Source: GCA-2725625 sp964574215 (GTDB taxonomy: Bacteria; Pseudomonadota; Alphaproteobacteria; Rhodospirillales; UBA2165). From it: a stretch of DNA of 64,000 bases. Of this stretch, positions 8,896 through 19,271 are shown piece after piece (the stretch's first letter is position 1; each line of letters opens with the position of its first letter). The notes beneath the pieces are model-generated. The model was not told where the DNA came from, made no database searches, and worked only from the letters and a program-made list of their open reading frames with translations. The position numbers were made by a program, and so were the translations under genes. The stretch spans positions 1 to 64,000 of the forward strand of contig CAZNLR010000006.1 of NCBI GenBank assembly GCA_964574215.1. The letters are read 5' to 3'.

Positions 8896-9450
8896 ATGAA
8901 AATTAGTAAATTTGTGTTGCCCGTAGTCTGGGCGGCAGGTGCTCTCTTCGCATTTTCTCACAACCTGTCGCAGGCGGCGGAACCGCCCTTTGGCGGGCCG
9001 AAAAGCGCTGCTTTTGCCAAAAAACTGTGGGCCGCTATGGAAAAAGCCGATCTCGTCGGCAAAAATCAAATTCGCGTCAAACCTTACGAAGGAACCGAAC
9101 CTCATGGTTTCGTCCTGGAATCCCTCGATGCCAGAGTGGTCATCGATGGACGAAAAGGCCGTTTGGTCATCAAACGCAATTACGGCCCCAAGGGTGTGGG
9201 CGTCGAGGCAGTGGAGGAAAACCGGGCCAAGCATCTGTCCGCTGTCACGGTGATGTTCAAGCGGGAAAAAGGCTACGACCCGGATAACCTCGATTGGTTT
9301 TGGGCCAAGTATAAAAAAGACGGCTCGATCGACAAAAACCCGAAGGGCGCCATGCTGGTCGGCCGCGTCGCCAAGGGTATGGAAACCGGCTGCATTGCCT
9401 GCCACAAGGGCGCGCCCGGTGAAGATATGGTTTTCGTGTTTGACGACTGA
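8896..9450 (+). CDS. cytochrome P460-family periplasmic haem protein
   Basis: A 184-residue exported protein. Residues 1-27 are a signal peptide (MKISKFVLPVVWAAGALFAF, with a likely cut after SQAA). A single c-type haem site, CIACHKG, lies near residue 166 at the C-terminus, where P460-family proteins carry it. P460 enzymes oxidise hydroxylamine in ammonia oxidisers, but many homologues have no proven role; no nitrification gene is nearby. The open frame extends upstream to 8836, but ATG 8896 follows AAGGGGA and starts the signal peptide. A terminator follows. Confidence 0.75.
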   Translation: MKISKFVLPVVWAAGALFAFSHNLSQAAEPPFGGPKSAAFAKKLWAAMEKADLVGKNQIRVKPYEGTEPHGFVLESLDARVVIDGRKGRLVIKRNYGPKGVGVEAVEENRAKHLSAVTVMFKREKGYDPDNLDWFWAKYKKDGSIDKNPKGAMLVGRVAKGMETGCIACHKGAPGEDMVFVFDD

Positions 9451-9479
9451 TTTTTGCAGATTTGTAATTTTAAATTAAG

Positions 9480-9508
9480 AAAGCGCTCATTGTTTCGGGC
9501 GCTTTTTT
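9480..9508. terminator. bidirectional intrinsic terminator between the P460 gene and ppx
   Basis: AAAGCGC and GCGCTTT arms enclose a 12-nt loop and are followed by a T-run on the plus strand. The reverse strand also has an A/T-rich flank. It lies between the stops of two convergent genes. Confidence 0.8.
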
Positions 9509-11030
9509 AATTGATTGCCCCTTCAATTCCCAGGGTTTCGGCCAGTTCATAGAACAGTTTTTCCACCGCTTCTCCCAATAGGACTTGCCCGGCCTCCCCC
9601 AGATGCAACGTTAATTTTCGGCCGGTCAGTTCGAGATGGCTTTTTGGCAAAATTCCCGGCACGCCGCCGGACAGGGTATGGGCCAGCCGGAGCGCCAACC
9701 CCAGGATGGCGGCGAAATGCTGGTCGTTCTCATCCAGCAGATTACGGACCTGTTTGACTTCGTACTGTTTGCGCTTGCCGTTGTAGCGGACGAATACCGA
9801 GAGGGCGAGCAGGATACGGTCCCGGTGCGACACACCGGCTATGGGCAATCTCAAAATGCGGATGAAAGCGTGCAAAGCGCGGTAGTCGGGATGTTCGGTC
9901 CAGCCGATATCGCTGAGCAGCGCCGTCGCATGGCAGACCCGGTGGTCCGCCGGCGTCGCTCCGGGAAAAAGGGGCGCCACCCAATCGACGATTTCCGATC
10001 CATGAACTGAAAATCGTCCGCTTCTTTTGGCGAAGCCTTCGCAGGCGCTGATCAGCGGGTCCTGCTTTTTCATTTTCTCCGGCAACATTTCGAAAAACTG
10101 GCCTTCACGGAGTCCATAGCCGGAAAAAACCACTTCCTTTGGATTCGCCCTTTTAATCAGCCGGTTCATAACCAGCGCGGCATAAGGCAGCGTGTCGGCG
10201 CGGCGGCGGGCGACCCCCGACATGGTTTCCAGAGACCGCGGACTGAGGCCGGAAATCACTTTGGTCAGTTCACGGGCCGCCTTGCCCTCGACCGTGAAAT
10301 TGTCGAGAACGTGCAGCGGGTACTTATTCTGTTCAATGTAGATGCGCGCCAGGGCCCGCCAGGCGCCGCCGACGGCGTACAGGGTGCGGTCCTCGATGTC
10401 CGCCAGCCAATCCAGTTTTTTAAGATGACGATCGACCAGCGATTTGGCTTTCGTTGTACTCTTGCCCGAATCCTCCGATACCCGCAAATGCCCCAACGGC
10501 ACGGTCGCGTTGGCGCCGAAGTCTCCACGATCCAAAGCCACCAGATCGAGGCTACCGCCGCCCAGGTCACCGAACAAGCCGTCGGCATCGGGCGAGCCGC
10601 CCAAAATACCCGTAGCGCCAAGACACGCCTCGGCGGTACCGTCTAAAATCTGCACCGGATACCCGAACCGGCTTTCGACTTCCTTGGCGAATTGCTCGCC
10701 GTCTTCGGCTTCCCGCACCGCTGCGGTGGCCAGCATGACAAAGCTCTCGACCTGCATTTCCCTGGCCAGGCTGGTGAAGCGCTTTAGCGACCTGAACGCC
10801 AGTTCGACGCCCTTGGGATTGAGTTTGCCGAATTTACCCAAGCCTTTGCCAAGTCGGCAGGACACCCTTTCGTTGAACACCGGTACGGGCAGCCGGGCCG
10901 GTGCGTCAAACACCACCAAGCGGACGGTGTTGGAGCCGATATCGACGATACCGATGCGCCCGTTGGAAGGCAGCGCATCGGCGTCGGCTTCGACGATGCG
11001 GGCAACGAAGGGAGAAATTTTTTCGTCCAT
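9507..11030 (-). CDS. ppx: exopolyphosphatase / guanosine pentaphosphatase family
   Basis: A 507-residue Ppx/GppA phosphatase that degrades polyphosphate from its ends. The actin-like ATPase-fold motifs are clear: GIVDIGSNTVRLVVFD near residue 27 and the second phosphate loop DLGGGSLDLVALDRG near residue 150. The C-terminal region (about 310-507) is the HD-like alpha-helical domain usual in proteobacterial Ppx (e.g. VCHATALLSDIGWTEHPDYR). It follows ppk by 45 nt, so synthesis and breakdown of polyphosphate are in one operon. Confidence 0.92.
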   Translation of the reverse strand: MDEKISPFVARIVEADADALPSNGRIGIVDIGSNTVRLVVFDAPARLPVPVFNERVSCRLGKGLGKFGKLNPKGVELAFRSLKRFTSLAREMQVESFVMLATAAVREAEDGEQFAKEVESRFGYPVQILDGTAEACLGATGILGGSPDADGLFGDLGGGSLDLVALDRGDFGANATVPLGHLRVSEDSGKSTTKAKSLVDRHLKKLDWLADIEDRTLYAVGGAWRALARIYIEQNKYPLHVLDNFTVEGKAARELTKVISGLSPRSLETMSGVARRRADTLPYAALVMNRLIKRANPKEVVFSGYGLREGQFFEMLPEKMKKQDPLISACEGFAKRSGRFSVHGSEIVDWVAPLFPGATPADHRVCHATALLSDIGWTEHPDYRALHAFIRILRLPIAGVSHRDRILLALSVFVRYNGKRKQYEVKQVRNLLDENDQHFAAILGLALRLAHTLSGGVPGILPKSHLELTGRKLTLHLGEAGQVLLGEAVEKLFYELAETLGIEGAIN

Positions 11031-11075
11031 TACCAGGTAACAGTCTGCCAGTCCATTTGGTTAAATCAAATACGG

Positions 11076-13247
11076 CTAAATTTCATATTGGGATGACACC
11101 AGTTTCGGCATTTCCGGTCGATGGGTTTCCAAGGCACTGCCGCGCCCGGAAAGACTTGGATTGGTCATAAAGTAGGTATGGGCGCTGAAACTGTCCTTGT
11201 CACAGGTCAAACGGGAATAACTGCCGTCACTGTTCATCTGCCAACTCTGCACCACATCCATCAGATTGGCGACCATGACCTGCTCCATGAGTTGCTGGTG
11301 GACGGTCTGGTTGTCAACGGGCACCATGACCTCCACCCGCCAATTAAGATTCCTGGGCATCCAATCGGCCGACGAGAAGAAAACCTTGGCTTCCGGTGAC
11401 GGCAAATCGTGGCCACCGCCGAAAACGATGATCCGCGAATGTTCAAGAAAACGGCCGATGATACTTTTGACCCTGATGTTTTCCGATATTCCGGGTACGC
11501 CCGGGCGCAGGCAGCATATGCCGCGTATCACCAAGTCGATCTGTACGCCGGCGGCCGAGGCGTCATACAGTGCATCGATAATATTCGGATCGACCAGAGA
11601 ATTCAGTTTTACCCAGATGGTGGCCGGACGGCCCGCCTTGGCATGTTCGATTTCGTCACCGATCAGTGCCATCAGCCTGTCACGCAGCGTGAGCGGCGAA
11701 ATCGCCAGCTTTTCCAGATTCTTGGGTTCCGTATAACCGGTCATAAAATTGAATACCTGCGCCGCGTCACGGCAAAGTGCCGGATCGCAGGTAAAGTAGG
11801 ATAGATCGGTATAAATCTTCGCCGTTACCGGATGGTAATTTCCCGTTCCGAAATGGGCATAAGACCGCAGCTTGGTGCCTTCCCGCCGCACCACAAGACT
11901 TATCTTGGCATGGGTCTTTTTATCGATGAAACCAAACACCACGTTGGCGCCGGCCCGTTCCAGATCGCGCGCCCACTTGATGTTGGCCTCCTCGTCGAAC
12001 CGGGCTTTCAATTCGACCATGGCCGTTACCGATTTACCGGCTTCGGCGGCCTCGATCAGCGCGGCCACGGTGGGGGAATCGTTGCTGGTCCGGTAAAGCG
12101 TCTGCTTGACCGCCACCACATTGGGATCCCGCGCCGCCTGGCGGATAAACTGGACAACGACATCAAAACTCTCATAGGGGTGATGAACGACGAAATCCTT
12201 TTTGCGGATGGCTTCGAAGCAATCGCCGCCGAGTTCCCGGACCCGCTCGGGGAAGCGGGCGTTAAAGGGCGCAAATTTCAAATCCGGCCGATCGAGGTCA
12301 AAAAATTCCCCAGTGTCCGATAGTCCCAGCAATCCGTCGTGGCGAACAATGTCTTTGGGATCGACGCCGATTTCCTCCACCAGCATCTGACACAGACTTT
12401 CCGAAATATCATGGTTTACCGACAATCGGATGATCGAGCCGTGAATGCGTTGCTTGAGCGCCGACTGGAATGTCCGCATCAAGTCTTCGGCTTCTTCGTC
12501 GATCTCCATCTCGGTATCGCGGATTATCCTAAACCAAGCGGCCTGTTCGATTTCGAAGTCAGGAAATAATTTATGCAGGAACAGACTGATAATATTTTCC
12601 TGGGCAATCAGACGGACGCCCTCCCCTTCATTGTTGGACGGCAGGGTGACGAAACGAACCAACATTTGCGGCAGGGGGATTAACGCCCTGAGGTTTTGGC
12701 CATCGGAAAACCGCTTGATCTGAAGCACCATGGAAAATCCCAAGTTGGGGATAAATGGAAACGGATGGGCCGGATCAATGGCCAAGGGCGTCAAAATGGG
12801 GAACACCTGGTCGGAAAAATATTCTTCCAGCCAGGATTCTTCACCGGGTTTCAATTCATCGGCATCGACGATTTTTATATCGGCTGCGGACAATTCCTTT
12901 TTCAGTTGCCGCCAGCAACTTTGCTGATCTGACATAATATCAGTCGCCCGTTCCCGGATTGCCTCCATTTGCCGCACCGGGGTCAGCCCGTCTTCGCTTT
13001 TAGAGGTGACGCCCGCGTCGACATGCCCCTTCAGACCAGCCAGCCTGACCATATAAAATTCGTCCAGATTGGACGCGGAAATGGAAAGGAAATTGAGCCT
13101 TTCCAACAGCGGATGTCCGGTGTTGGCCGCTTCCTCCAACACGCGCGCATTGAACGCCAACCAGGACAATTCCCTGTTAAGGAATCGATCCCGGGAACTT
13201 CTGTCCAAGGCTGCAATTATATTTTCCGCCGGTTTGTTCATAATCAT
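11076..13247 (-). CDS. ppk1: polyphosphate kinase 1
   Basis: A 723-residue PPK1, which makes inorganic polyphosphate from ATP. The N-terminal domain begins at FLNRELSWLAFNARVLEE. Both conserved catalytic histidines are visible: SYAHFGTGNYHPVTAKIYTD (autophosphorylated His) and IGRFLEHSRIIVFGGG (second His). The length is normal. Several starts compete (TTG 13253, ATG 13247, ATG 13241); no clear ribosome site separates them. Downstream ppx makes an operon, and sixA is divergent. Confidence 0.95.
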   Translation of the reverse strand: MIMNKPAENIIAALDRSSRDRFLNRELSWLAFNARVLEEAANTGHPLLERLNFLSISASNLDEFYMVRLAGLKGHVDAGVTSKSEDGLTPVRQMEAIRERATDIMSDQQSCWRQLKKELSAADIKIVDADELKPGEESWLEEYFSDQVFPILTPLAIDPAHPFPFIPNLGFSMVLQIKRFSDGQNLRALIPLPQMLVRFVTLPSNNEGEGVRLIAQENIISLFLHKLFPDFEIEQAAWFRIIRDTEMEIDEEAEDLMRTFQSALKQRIHGSIIRLSVNHDISESLCQMLVEEIGVDPKDIVRHDGLLGLSDTGEFFDLDRPDLKFAPFNARFPERVRELGGDCFEAIRKKDFVVHHPYESFDVVVQFIRQAARDPNVVAVKQTLYRTSNDSPTVAALIEAAEAGKSVTAMVELKARFDEEANIKWARDLERAGANVVFGFIDKKTHAKISLVVRREGTKLRSYAHFGTGNYHPVTAKIYTDLSYFTCDPALCRDAAQVFNFMTGYTEPKNLEKLAISPLTLRDRLMALIGDEIEHAKAGRPATIWVKLNSLVDPNIIDALYDASAAGVQIDLVIRGICCLRPGVPGISENIRVKSIIGRFLEHSRIIVFGGGHDLPSPEAKVFFSSADWMPRNLNWRVEVMVPVDNQTVHQQLMEQVMVANLMDVVQSWQMNSDGSYSRLTCDKDSFSAHTYFMTNPSLSGRGSALETHRPEMPKLVSSQYEI

Positions 13248-13392
13248 TTCCAAATAAGGAAATCTATCAAAAAAGTTATGTAATATTATCTAAGTCGTGG
13301 ATAAATAGCGCCAATTGGATATTAGTACAAATGACATTATGGATCACGCATGTGTCTGGACTTAATCGTTTCCTTCACTATTTTAAGACCCT

Positions 13393-13926
13393 ATGAAAAT
13401 CTTGTACCTCCTGAGGCATGCAAAATCGGAATGGGATGACCCGGAACTGGACGATTTTGATCGCCCTCTCAATAAACGGGGACACCGCAATGCCGGACGC
13501 ATGGCCACTTATTTGCAGGAAAACAACATTCATCCCGACCTAATTCTTTGTTCCGCGGCCAAGCGGGCGGTGGAAACCTGCGGATATTTTGTCAAAGACG
13601 GCTACTCCGTTCAGTACGAAGACAATTTGTATTTGGCTAGTTCCGACACTTTGGCCGACTTCATCCATCGCGTGGATGACCGGTACAATTCGGCAATGGT
13701 GGTCGCCCATAATCCGGGTTTGGAGGAATTTACCTTGAAATATGGCCGCGACGGCAACCCCGAGCTATGGCAGCAGGTAAACTTTAAATACCCGACGGCG
13801 GCAATCGCGCAATTGGAGATCGAGTCACCAAATTGGTCCGGCTTTACCGAATCGAATACGCGCTTGATAAATTTCGTCCGGCCAAAAGACCTTTCCGAAG
13901 ATAAAATGGCTGATAGCTCGGTATAG
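13393..13926 (+). CDS. SixA-like histidine phosphatase
   Basis: A 177-residue protein of the histidine phosphatase (phosphoglycerate mutase-like) superfamily. The catalytic RH motif is LYLLRHAKSEWDD at the N-terminus, and the second histidine is in VVAHNPGLEEFTLKYG near residue 105. Relatives include SixA, which dephosphorylates phosphohistidine signalling proteins. It is divergent from ppk and just upstream of the PAS/GGDEF gene, but there is no direct evidence for a shared target. Confidence 0.85.
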   Translation: MKILYLLRHAKSEWDDPELDDFDRPLNKRGHRNAGRMATYLQENNIHPDLILCSAAKRAVETCGYFVKDGYSVQYEDNLYLASSDTLADFIHRVDDRYNSAMVVAHNPGLEEFTLKYGRDGNPELWQQVNFKYPTAAIAQLEIESPNWSGFTESNTRLINFVRPKDLSEDKMADSSV

Positions 13927-14037
13927 TTGACAGCTTGCTTCTAATTTTTTGTCCTACCTAGTATATTAAGGAATGGAATCATTTTATTTGACGATCAAAT
14001 AAATAGATCGACCATAATTAGAATTTGATACCGGGAT

Positions 14038-17000
14038 ATGGATAAAAACCATCCAAATCGAAATAAAACCGGATCGGGCGCCAAAAAAGTCGGCGGCAAA
14101 GGCCGACCGGGTAAAAGTGGTCGTTCCCGCGCATCGGCTCGCTCGAATGACCGTGCGAAAGCTGAAAAAAACGCGGCCAATGGTATCAATCACTGGCGTT
14201 GGGAAACGGATGCAGGCGGCGCGCTGACCGCCTTATCAGACAATTTTGAGAAACTCACCGATTGTGATCCCGAAATTTTTTTGGGACGAACCTTCGAAGA
14301 AATAACTGCTTCCATTTTTGACGCCGGCGCCGCAAGCGCAAATCAGATCAATCGATATAAAAACCGTGTTCAGAAGAAACAAGGCTTCCGTAACGTCGAG
14401 CTGCCGATAAATACGTTGGAAAACGGAATTTTATCTATTCGTATCAGTGGCATTCCCGCTTTCGGCAATCGCCACAAATATTTGGGCTACACCGGCACCG
14501 GCTTGGACGTCACCAAAGAATTCGAAAAACAGGCGAAAGTCACCGCCACCTACCTTCCCTTGTTGGATATCCTGCAGGGACTGGGAAACGGATTTGCACT
14601 GGCCGACAAACGGGGCAGATTGCTGACCTGCAACGACAGTTTCAAAGACCTGTTTAAATCAAAACCGGATCTGGTGAAACCGGGGGCTTCGCTTTTTGCC
14701 CTGTCCGGACATTTAAGGACAAGGATTATAAGCGCCGATCCGGATACCAAGGGAAACCTGTTTGAAGCCGGAAGACACAAGGACAGGCGAAAAAAAGGCG
14801 TGTCCCGGAGACGTAAAAAAAACATTGAACGGGAAATTCAATTTTTCGATGGTAGTTGGGCACAGATCTCTTCCCGTTTAATGGAAGCCGAACTTACCGC
14901 AATCACCGTAACCGATATCAGCCGCGTCAAGCTGAACGAAATCGATGCCCTGCGCGACGCCCAAAGAAACGCTCAAATGGCGGTGGCGATATCGGCGATG
15001 GATTCGGGGGTGATTATCACCAATCCGAATTTACCCAATAATCCCGTTGTCTTTATGAACTCTGCTTTTGTACCGCCGAAAGGCCGGAAGCAGGAACAAA
15101 TTCTAGGTGAATCCTTTAAATCTATTTTCCAAAAACCCGAGCACAAAATTATTTTTGACAAGTTAAATCGGGGAATGAATAGCAAGGAAACGACGAGTGT
15201 CACCTTGGGAAACCACGATCAAACGGATGACGGGCGTTGGTTCGATTTCCGGTTAAACCCGGTCTTGGGCGAAGATGACCGGGTCAGTTATTTCCTCGGT
15301 ATTCAAACGGATATAACAGCGCAAAAAAATTCCGAATTCGATATCGACAAACGTATGCGCCACCAATCCGCGGTCGCCGAACTGGGTCAGCGCGCCCTCA
15401 TGGCGGCGGACCTGGATAATTTATTTGACGACGCGGTCAGACTGATCGCCCATACCTTGAAAGTCGCTTTTGTCGATGTGCGCGAACTTCTGCCCGGGGA
15501 AAAGGAATTCATCATCAGATCGGGAGTAGGTTGGAAACCCGGAGTGGTTGGTAAATTTCGTTCACGCCTTACCAAAAATTCCTTTATCGACAAAATCCTG
15601 AAAACCGGAAAAACCAACCATATCATCCGCACGCCTAAACAGGTCAAACGGATGAAAGGAATAAGGGGTGAAGAAGGCATTCTGCATAGTGTCGCTGCTC
15701 CGATCCTTGGCCGCGATCACCCTTTCGGGATATTGGAAATTCATACCAAGGAAGTCCGGGATTATTCTCTCGATGACATCAGCTTCATAGAATCAGTCGC
15801 TTATGTCCTCGGAGTGGCTGTCGAACGAACCGAGGCGGAAGAAGCCATTCGGGAAAGCGAGTACCGGTTTGAACTGGCCGTCAAAGGCTCGAACGACGGC
15901 ATATGGGATTTGGAATTGGCAACCGATAAATTGTATTTGTCGGCTCGCTGGAAATCCATGCTCGGCTTGAATGAAGAAATGATGGAGGACCGGTTCGAAG
16001 CCTGGCTTGATCGCATTCACGATGAAGACAAGGATATCTTCCGGGTTGCGCTGGACAATCACCTTAACAATGAATCGACTTATTTCTCCTGCGAGCACCG
16101 GTTGCTCCACCATGACGGCTCCTATCGATGGATGCTGGCCCGCGGCCTGGCCGTACGCGATACTAGTGGCGAAGCGATCCGCATTGCAGGCTCGCTCAGC
16201 GACATTACCGAAAACAAGCGGGCCCAGCACCAGCTGCTCAAGGACGCTCTTCACGACACGTTGACCGGCTTGCCCAACCGCGCCCTGTTCACCGACCGTT
16301 TGACGCAGTCAATATCTAGAACCGCACGTAACGCGCGGGAGCTGTTCGCGGTGTTATTCCTCGATTTCGACCGCTTCAAATTAATCAATGACAGTCTGGG
16401 CCATTCTTTTGGTGATCAGATTCTGATCGAGATCGGTCACCGTCTTAAGGAATGCACCCGTGGGGTCGATACGGTGGCGCGCTTGGGCGGCGATGAATTC
16501 GCCATTCTATTGACCGACTTGGACGCCGAAGAGACCGCCGAAGAGATCGCCCGCCGTATAAATAAATCCCTCGCCGAGCCTTTTCTTATCGCCGACCGGA
16601 AGATCGTCTCCAACGCCAGCATAGGTATCGCCTTTAGTTCACTGGGCTACGGCCACCCCGAGGAAATGATCCGCGACGCCGACATCGCCATGTATCAAGC
16701 GAAAAGTGAGGGCCGGGCGCGGCATATCGTGTTTGAGAAAGGCATGCATGTTAGAGCCGTATCCAAGCTCGAATTGGAAACGGATTTAAGGCGGGCGATA
16801 GAAAACGAAGAATTTTTCATGGTTTACCAGCCGGTTGTCGATGCTGATACTGAAAAGCTATCGGGCTTTGAGGCCTTAATTCGCTGGCGACATCCCACCA
16901 ACGGTCAAGTTCCACCGGGCGATTTTATTCCCATCGCCGAGGAAACCAAATTGATCATCCCAATTGGGAAATGGGTCCTGCAAGATGCCTGCCGCCAGAT

Positions 17001-17542
17001 GCGCAAGTGGGTGAAGCGGCATCCGAAAAGCGATCTAACGGTCAGCGTCAACATATCGCCGGAGCAGTTCAGCGACCCCGATCTTATTCAGGATATAGAG
17101 GATATTCTCGCTGAAACCCAACTTGATGGTCGCCACCTCAAGGTCGAAATCACCGAGAGCGCGATTATGGAAAATCCTCACGAGGTCACCAATCGCCTGC
17201 TGCAGTTGCGTAAAATGGGCGTAAAGCTCCATGTCGACGATTTCGGTACCGGCTACTCCTCCCTCAGCCACCTTCACCGCTTTCCCATTGACGCGTTGAA
17301 AGTCGACCGGTCGTTTGTCATATCTATGGGCGAATCCCAGGAAAACCATTATTGCCCTGGCTCACAATTTAAAACTAAGCACCGTGGCGGAAGGCGTTGA
17401 GACCCGGGAGGACCTCGAACAACTGAGAAAACTAGGTTGCGATTTCGCGCAAGGCTATTACTTCTCGAAACCGATGGTCGTTTCCAAAGCGTCGGCCTAC
17501 ATTTCTAAAAATCAAAAAAAACGACCATCCAAAAGAACCTAG
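14038..17542 (+). pseudogene. multi-PAS/GAF GGDEF-EAL protein with frame break near the EAL C-terminus
   Basis: A large c-di-GMP signalling protein without transmembrane segments. In order: a basic N-terminal tail (1-50), three PAS-like regions (about 50-440), GAF (about 455-590), PAS/PAC (about 605-730), GGDEF (about 740-905, motif RLGGDEFAILL) and EAL (from about 910, motifs FEALIRWRHP and DDFGTGYSSL). Frame 1 stops at 17400 after an unrelated tail. The real EAL ending, from TIIALAHNL through VAEGVET to FAQGYYFSKPM, continues in another frame to the stop at 17542. About five residues normally found between VISMG and TIIALAH are also missing, so a short deletion near 17345 explains both. Either a sequencing/assembly error or a true mutation removing part of the EAL core. 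GGDEF looks intact. Confidence 0.85.
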
Positions 17543-18207
17543 TTTTCTTCTAGGACTCGGCGGACCAATGGTAAGGTGATGTTGCGCTTGGCCACCAGTG
17601 CCTTTTGGTCGATGGTCGCCACGGTCCGCCGGGCCGCATCCAGCGACCGTTCCATGCGAACCGCTAAATAATCGACGACTCCTTCCTCGACACGGAGTTG
17701 ACGGTCGGAAAACAGCTTGGCCAGAACGGCCCGGATCAAATTATCGTCAGGTAGGCCGATCTCGATTGCCGGCGCCGCTTTCAGGCGTGATTCCAAATCG
17801 GCGAGCTCGATATTCCACAATCCCGGCGGCCGGGTCGCCGTCAGCAGGATATGGCCGCCGGCGGAGGAAAGAGCGTTGTACAGATGGAATAATGATTCCT
17901 CGTCCAATTCGCTGTCGGCGTCTTCAAAAACGCAATTGTTTACCGACGAGAGAAGCCGGGGCAATCCGGCATCCTCGACCAATGCCGGCGTCAGCGGCAC
18001 GGCGCCAGAACTCGCCATGAACACATGGGCTAGATGGGTTTTACCGCAACCCGGCGGACCGTATATCACCAGAGCCGGCGCCGGCCAATCGGGCCATTTA
18101 TCCAGCCACGTGACCGCCTCTGAATTGCATGGTGCGATTAGAAAATCTTCACCGCCCAACGACGGCCGGTGTTCGAATTCCAAAGGGAGCTGTTCGGATG
18201 AATTCAA
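17539..18207 (-). CDS. hdaA: DnaA-related regulatory protein HdaA
   Basis: A 222-residue AAA+ protein of the Hda family. These proteins bind the replication clamp and promote hydrolysis of DnaA-bound ATP after initiation. The N-terminus carries a clamp-binding motif, QLPLEF, at residues 5-10. Walker A is YGPPGCGKTHLAH near residue 48, and a Walker B-like strand is NCVFEDAD. The DnaA C-terminal DNA-binding domain is absent, as expected for Hda. It overlaps the upstream AI-2E permease gene by 4 nt and overlaps the convergent EAL stop by 4 nt. Confidence 0.88.
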   Translation of the reverse strand: MNSSEQLPLEFEHRPSLGGEDFLIAPCNSEAVTWLDKWPDWPAPALVIYGPPGCGKTHLAHVFMASSGAVPLTPALVEDAGLPRLLSSVNNCVFEDADSELDEESLFHLYNALSSAGGHILLTATRPPGLWNIELADLESRLKAAPAIEIGLPDDNLIRAVLAKLFSDRQLRVEEGVVDYLAVRMERSLDAARRTVATIDQKALVAKRNITLPLVRRVLEEN

Positions 18208-19271
18208 GAGGAATCGTCGCCTCCGGAATAAAGCGGGCTATCCAGATATTGTGAAAGAAAAAACCGCACCAGAACACCGATCGTGGCCGCCACGGGCACA
18301 GCCAGCAGCACGCCCGTGAAACCGAATGTTGCGCCACCGACCATCAGCGCAAAAATCACCCACACGGCATGCAATCCGACTTTGTCACCCACCAATTTGG
18401 GCGTCAGGAACATCGATTCGATGCCTTGACCCAATCCGAAAACGACCAACACCAAAACGACTTCAACAATATTCCCGAACTGGAAAACGGCGATGGCGAC
18501 CGCCGTTACCATCCCCACCAGCATGCCGAAATAGGGAATGAATGAGATCAGACCGGTCGCAACGCCAACCAGCAGACCGAAATCCAAGCCGACGACGGTC
18601 AGGCCGATACCGTAAAACACCGCCAGAAAAAGACAGACCGTCCCCTGCCCTCTGACAAATCCGGCAATGGTTACGTCGATATCTTTCATTACCGACCGAA
18701 TCGCCGACGCCGATTGACGCGGCAGCCAACTGTCAATTTTGGCGATAATCCTGTCCCAATCCCTCAGCAGATAAAAACTGACGATGGGCGTGACCAAAAT
18801 AAGAGACACCGCGTTGAACAAGGCCAAACCGCCTTGCCAGAGTCCTGCCAGAAGGTTCACCAGCCATTTAACCGCCGTCGTGCCAAACGACTTTGACGCG
18901 TTGCGCAGTTCTTCAATCTTCTCAGCCGAAATCCGTGATTCGAGTTTCTCCTGAACCGGCGCGAGCCAACTTGTCGCGGCTTCAATCAAGTCAGGAACCT
19001 TATGGAAAAACCCGACAACCTGATTCTGCAGCAATGGTACGATAAGGATAAACATCGCCACCACGATAGAGAAAAAACATACGGTAATAATGGTCGTGGC
19101 GATCAGGCGGGAACAGCCCCACTCCTCCAGTTTATCGGCAAGGGGATCGACGAAATACGCAACGGCCATGCCGGCGATAAAGGGCAACAAAACGTCACTG
19201 ACAAAAAAAATGATGGCGGCCGCACCGGCAAATACGGCCAACCAGATCCAGACTTGCCGCTCCCGGCTCAT
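18204..19271 (-). CDS. AI-2E family (PerM-like) transporter
   Basis: A 355-residue polytopic membrane protein of the AI-2E/PerM family. Early hydrophobic segments are followed by the characteristic amphipathic stretch VQEKLESRISAEKIEELRNA and by family landmarks such as LISFIPYFGMLVGM and LVVFGLGQGIESMFLTPKLV. Members move varied small molecules or ions; the substrate here is unknown. It overlaps both neighbours by 4 nt (the pgsA-like gene upstream, hdaA downstream), so the three are one transcription unit, an arrangement often conserved in alphaproteobacteria. Confidence 0.9.
   Translation of the reverse strand: MSRERQVWIWLAVFAGAAAIIFFVSDVLLPFIAGMAVAYFVDPLADKLEEWGCSRLIATTIITVCFFSIVVAMFILIVPLLQNQVVGFFHKVPDLIEAATSWLAPVQEKLESRISAEKIEELRNASKSFGTTAVKWLVNLLAGLWQGGLALFNAVSLILVTPIVSFYLLRDWDRIIAKIDSWLPRQSASAIRSVMKDIDVTIAGFVRGQGTVCLFLAVFYGIGLTVVGLDFGLLVGVATGLISFIPYFGMLVGMVTAVAIAVFQFGNIVEVVLVLVVFGLGQGIESMFLTPKLVGDKVGLHAVWVIFALMVGGATFGFTGVLLAVPVAATIGVLVRFFLSQYLDSPLYSGGDDSS

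Noticed and set aside
9515..11040. Long antisense frames over ppx and similar shadows over ppk, pepA and the large oxidoreductase
   Set aside because: They mirror well-identified genes, are biased towards Arg/Pro/Ser, and show no conserved motif.
13927..13968. Sigma-70 promoter using TTGACA at 13927
   Set aside because: The nearest plausible -10 box is 26-30 nt away, too far for normal spacing.
17315..17542. Separate small gene after the GGDEF/EAL protein
   Set aside because: The product is the normal C-terminal end of an EAL domain, so it belongs to the broken upstream gene.
18165..18185. tRNA T-arm-like GTTCGAATTCC
   Set aside because: It lies in the coding sequence of hdaA, with no acceptor or anticodon arms around it.
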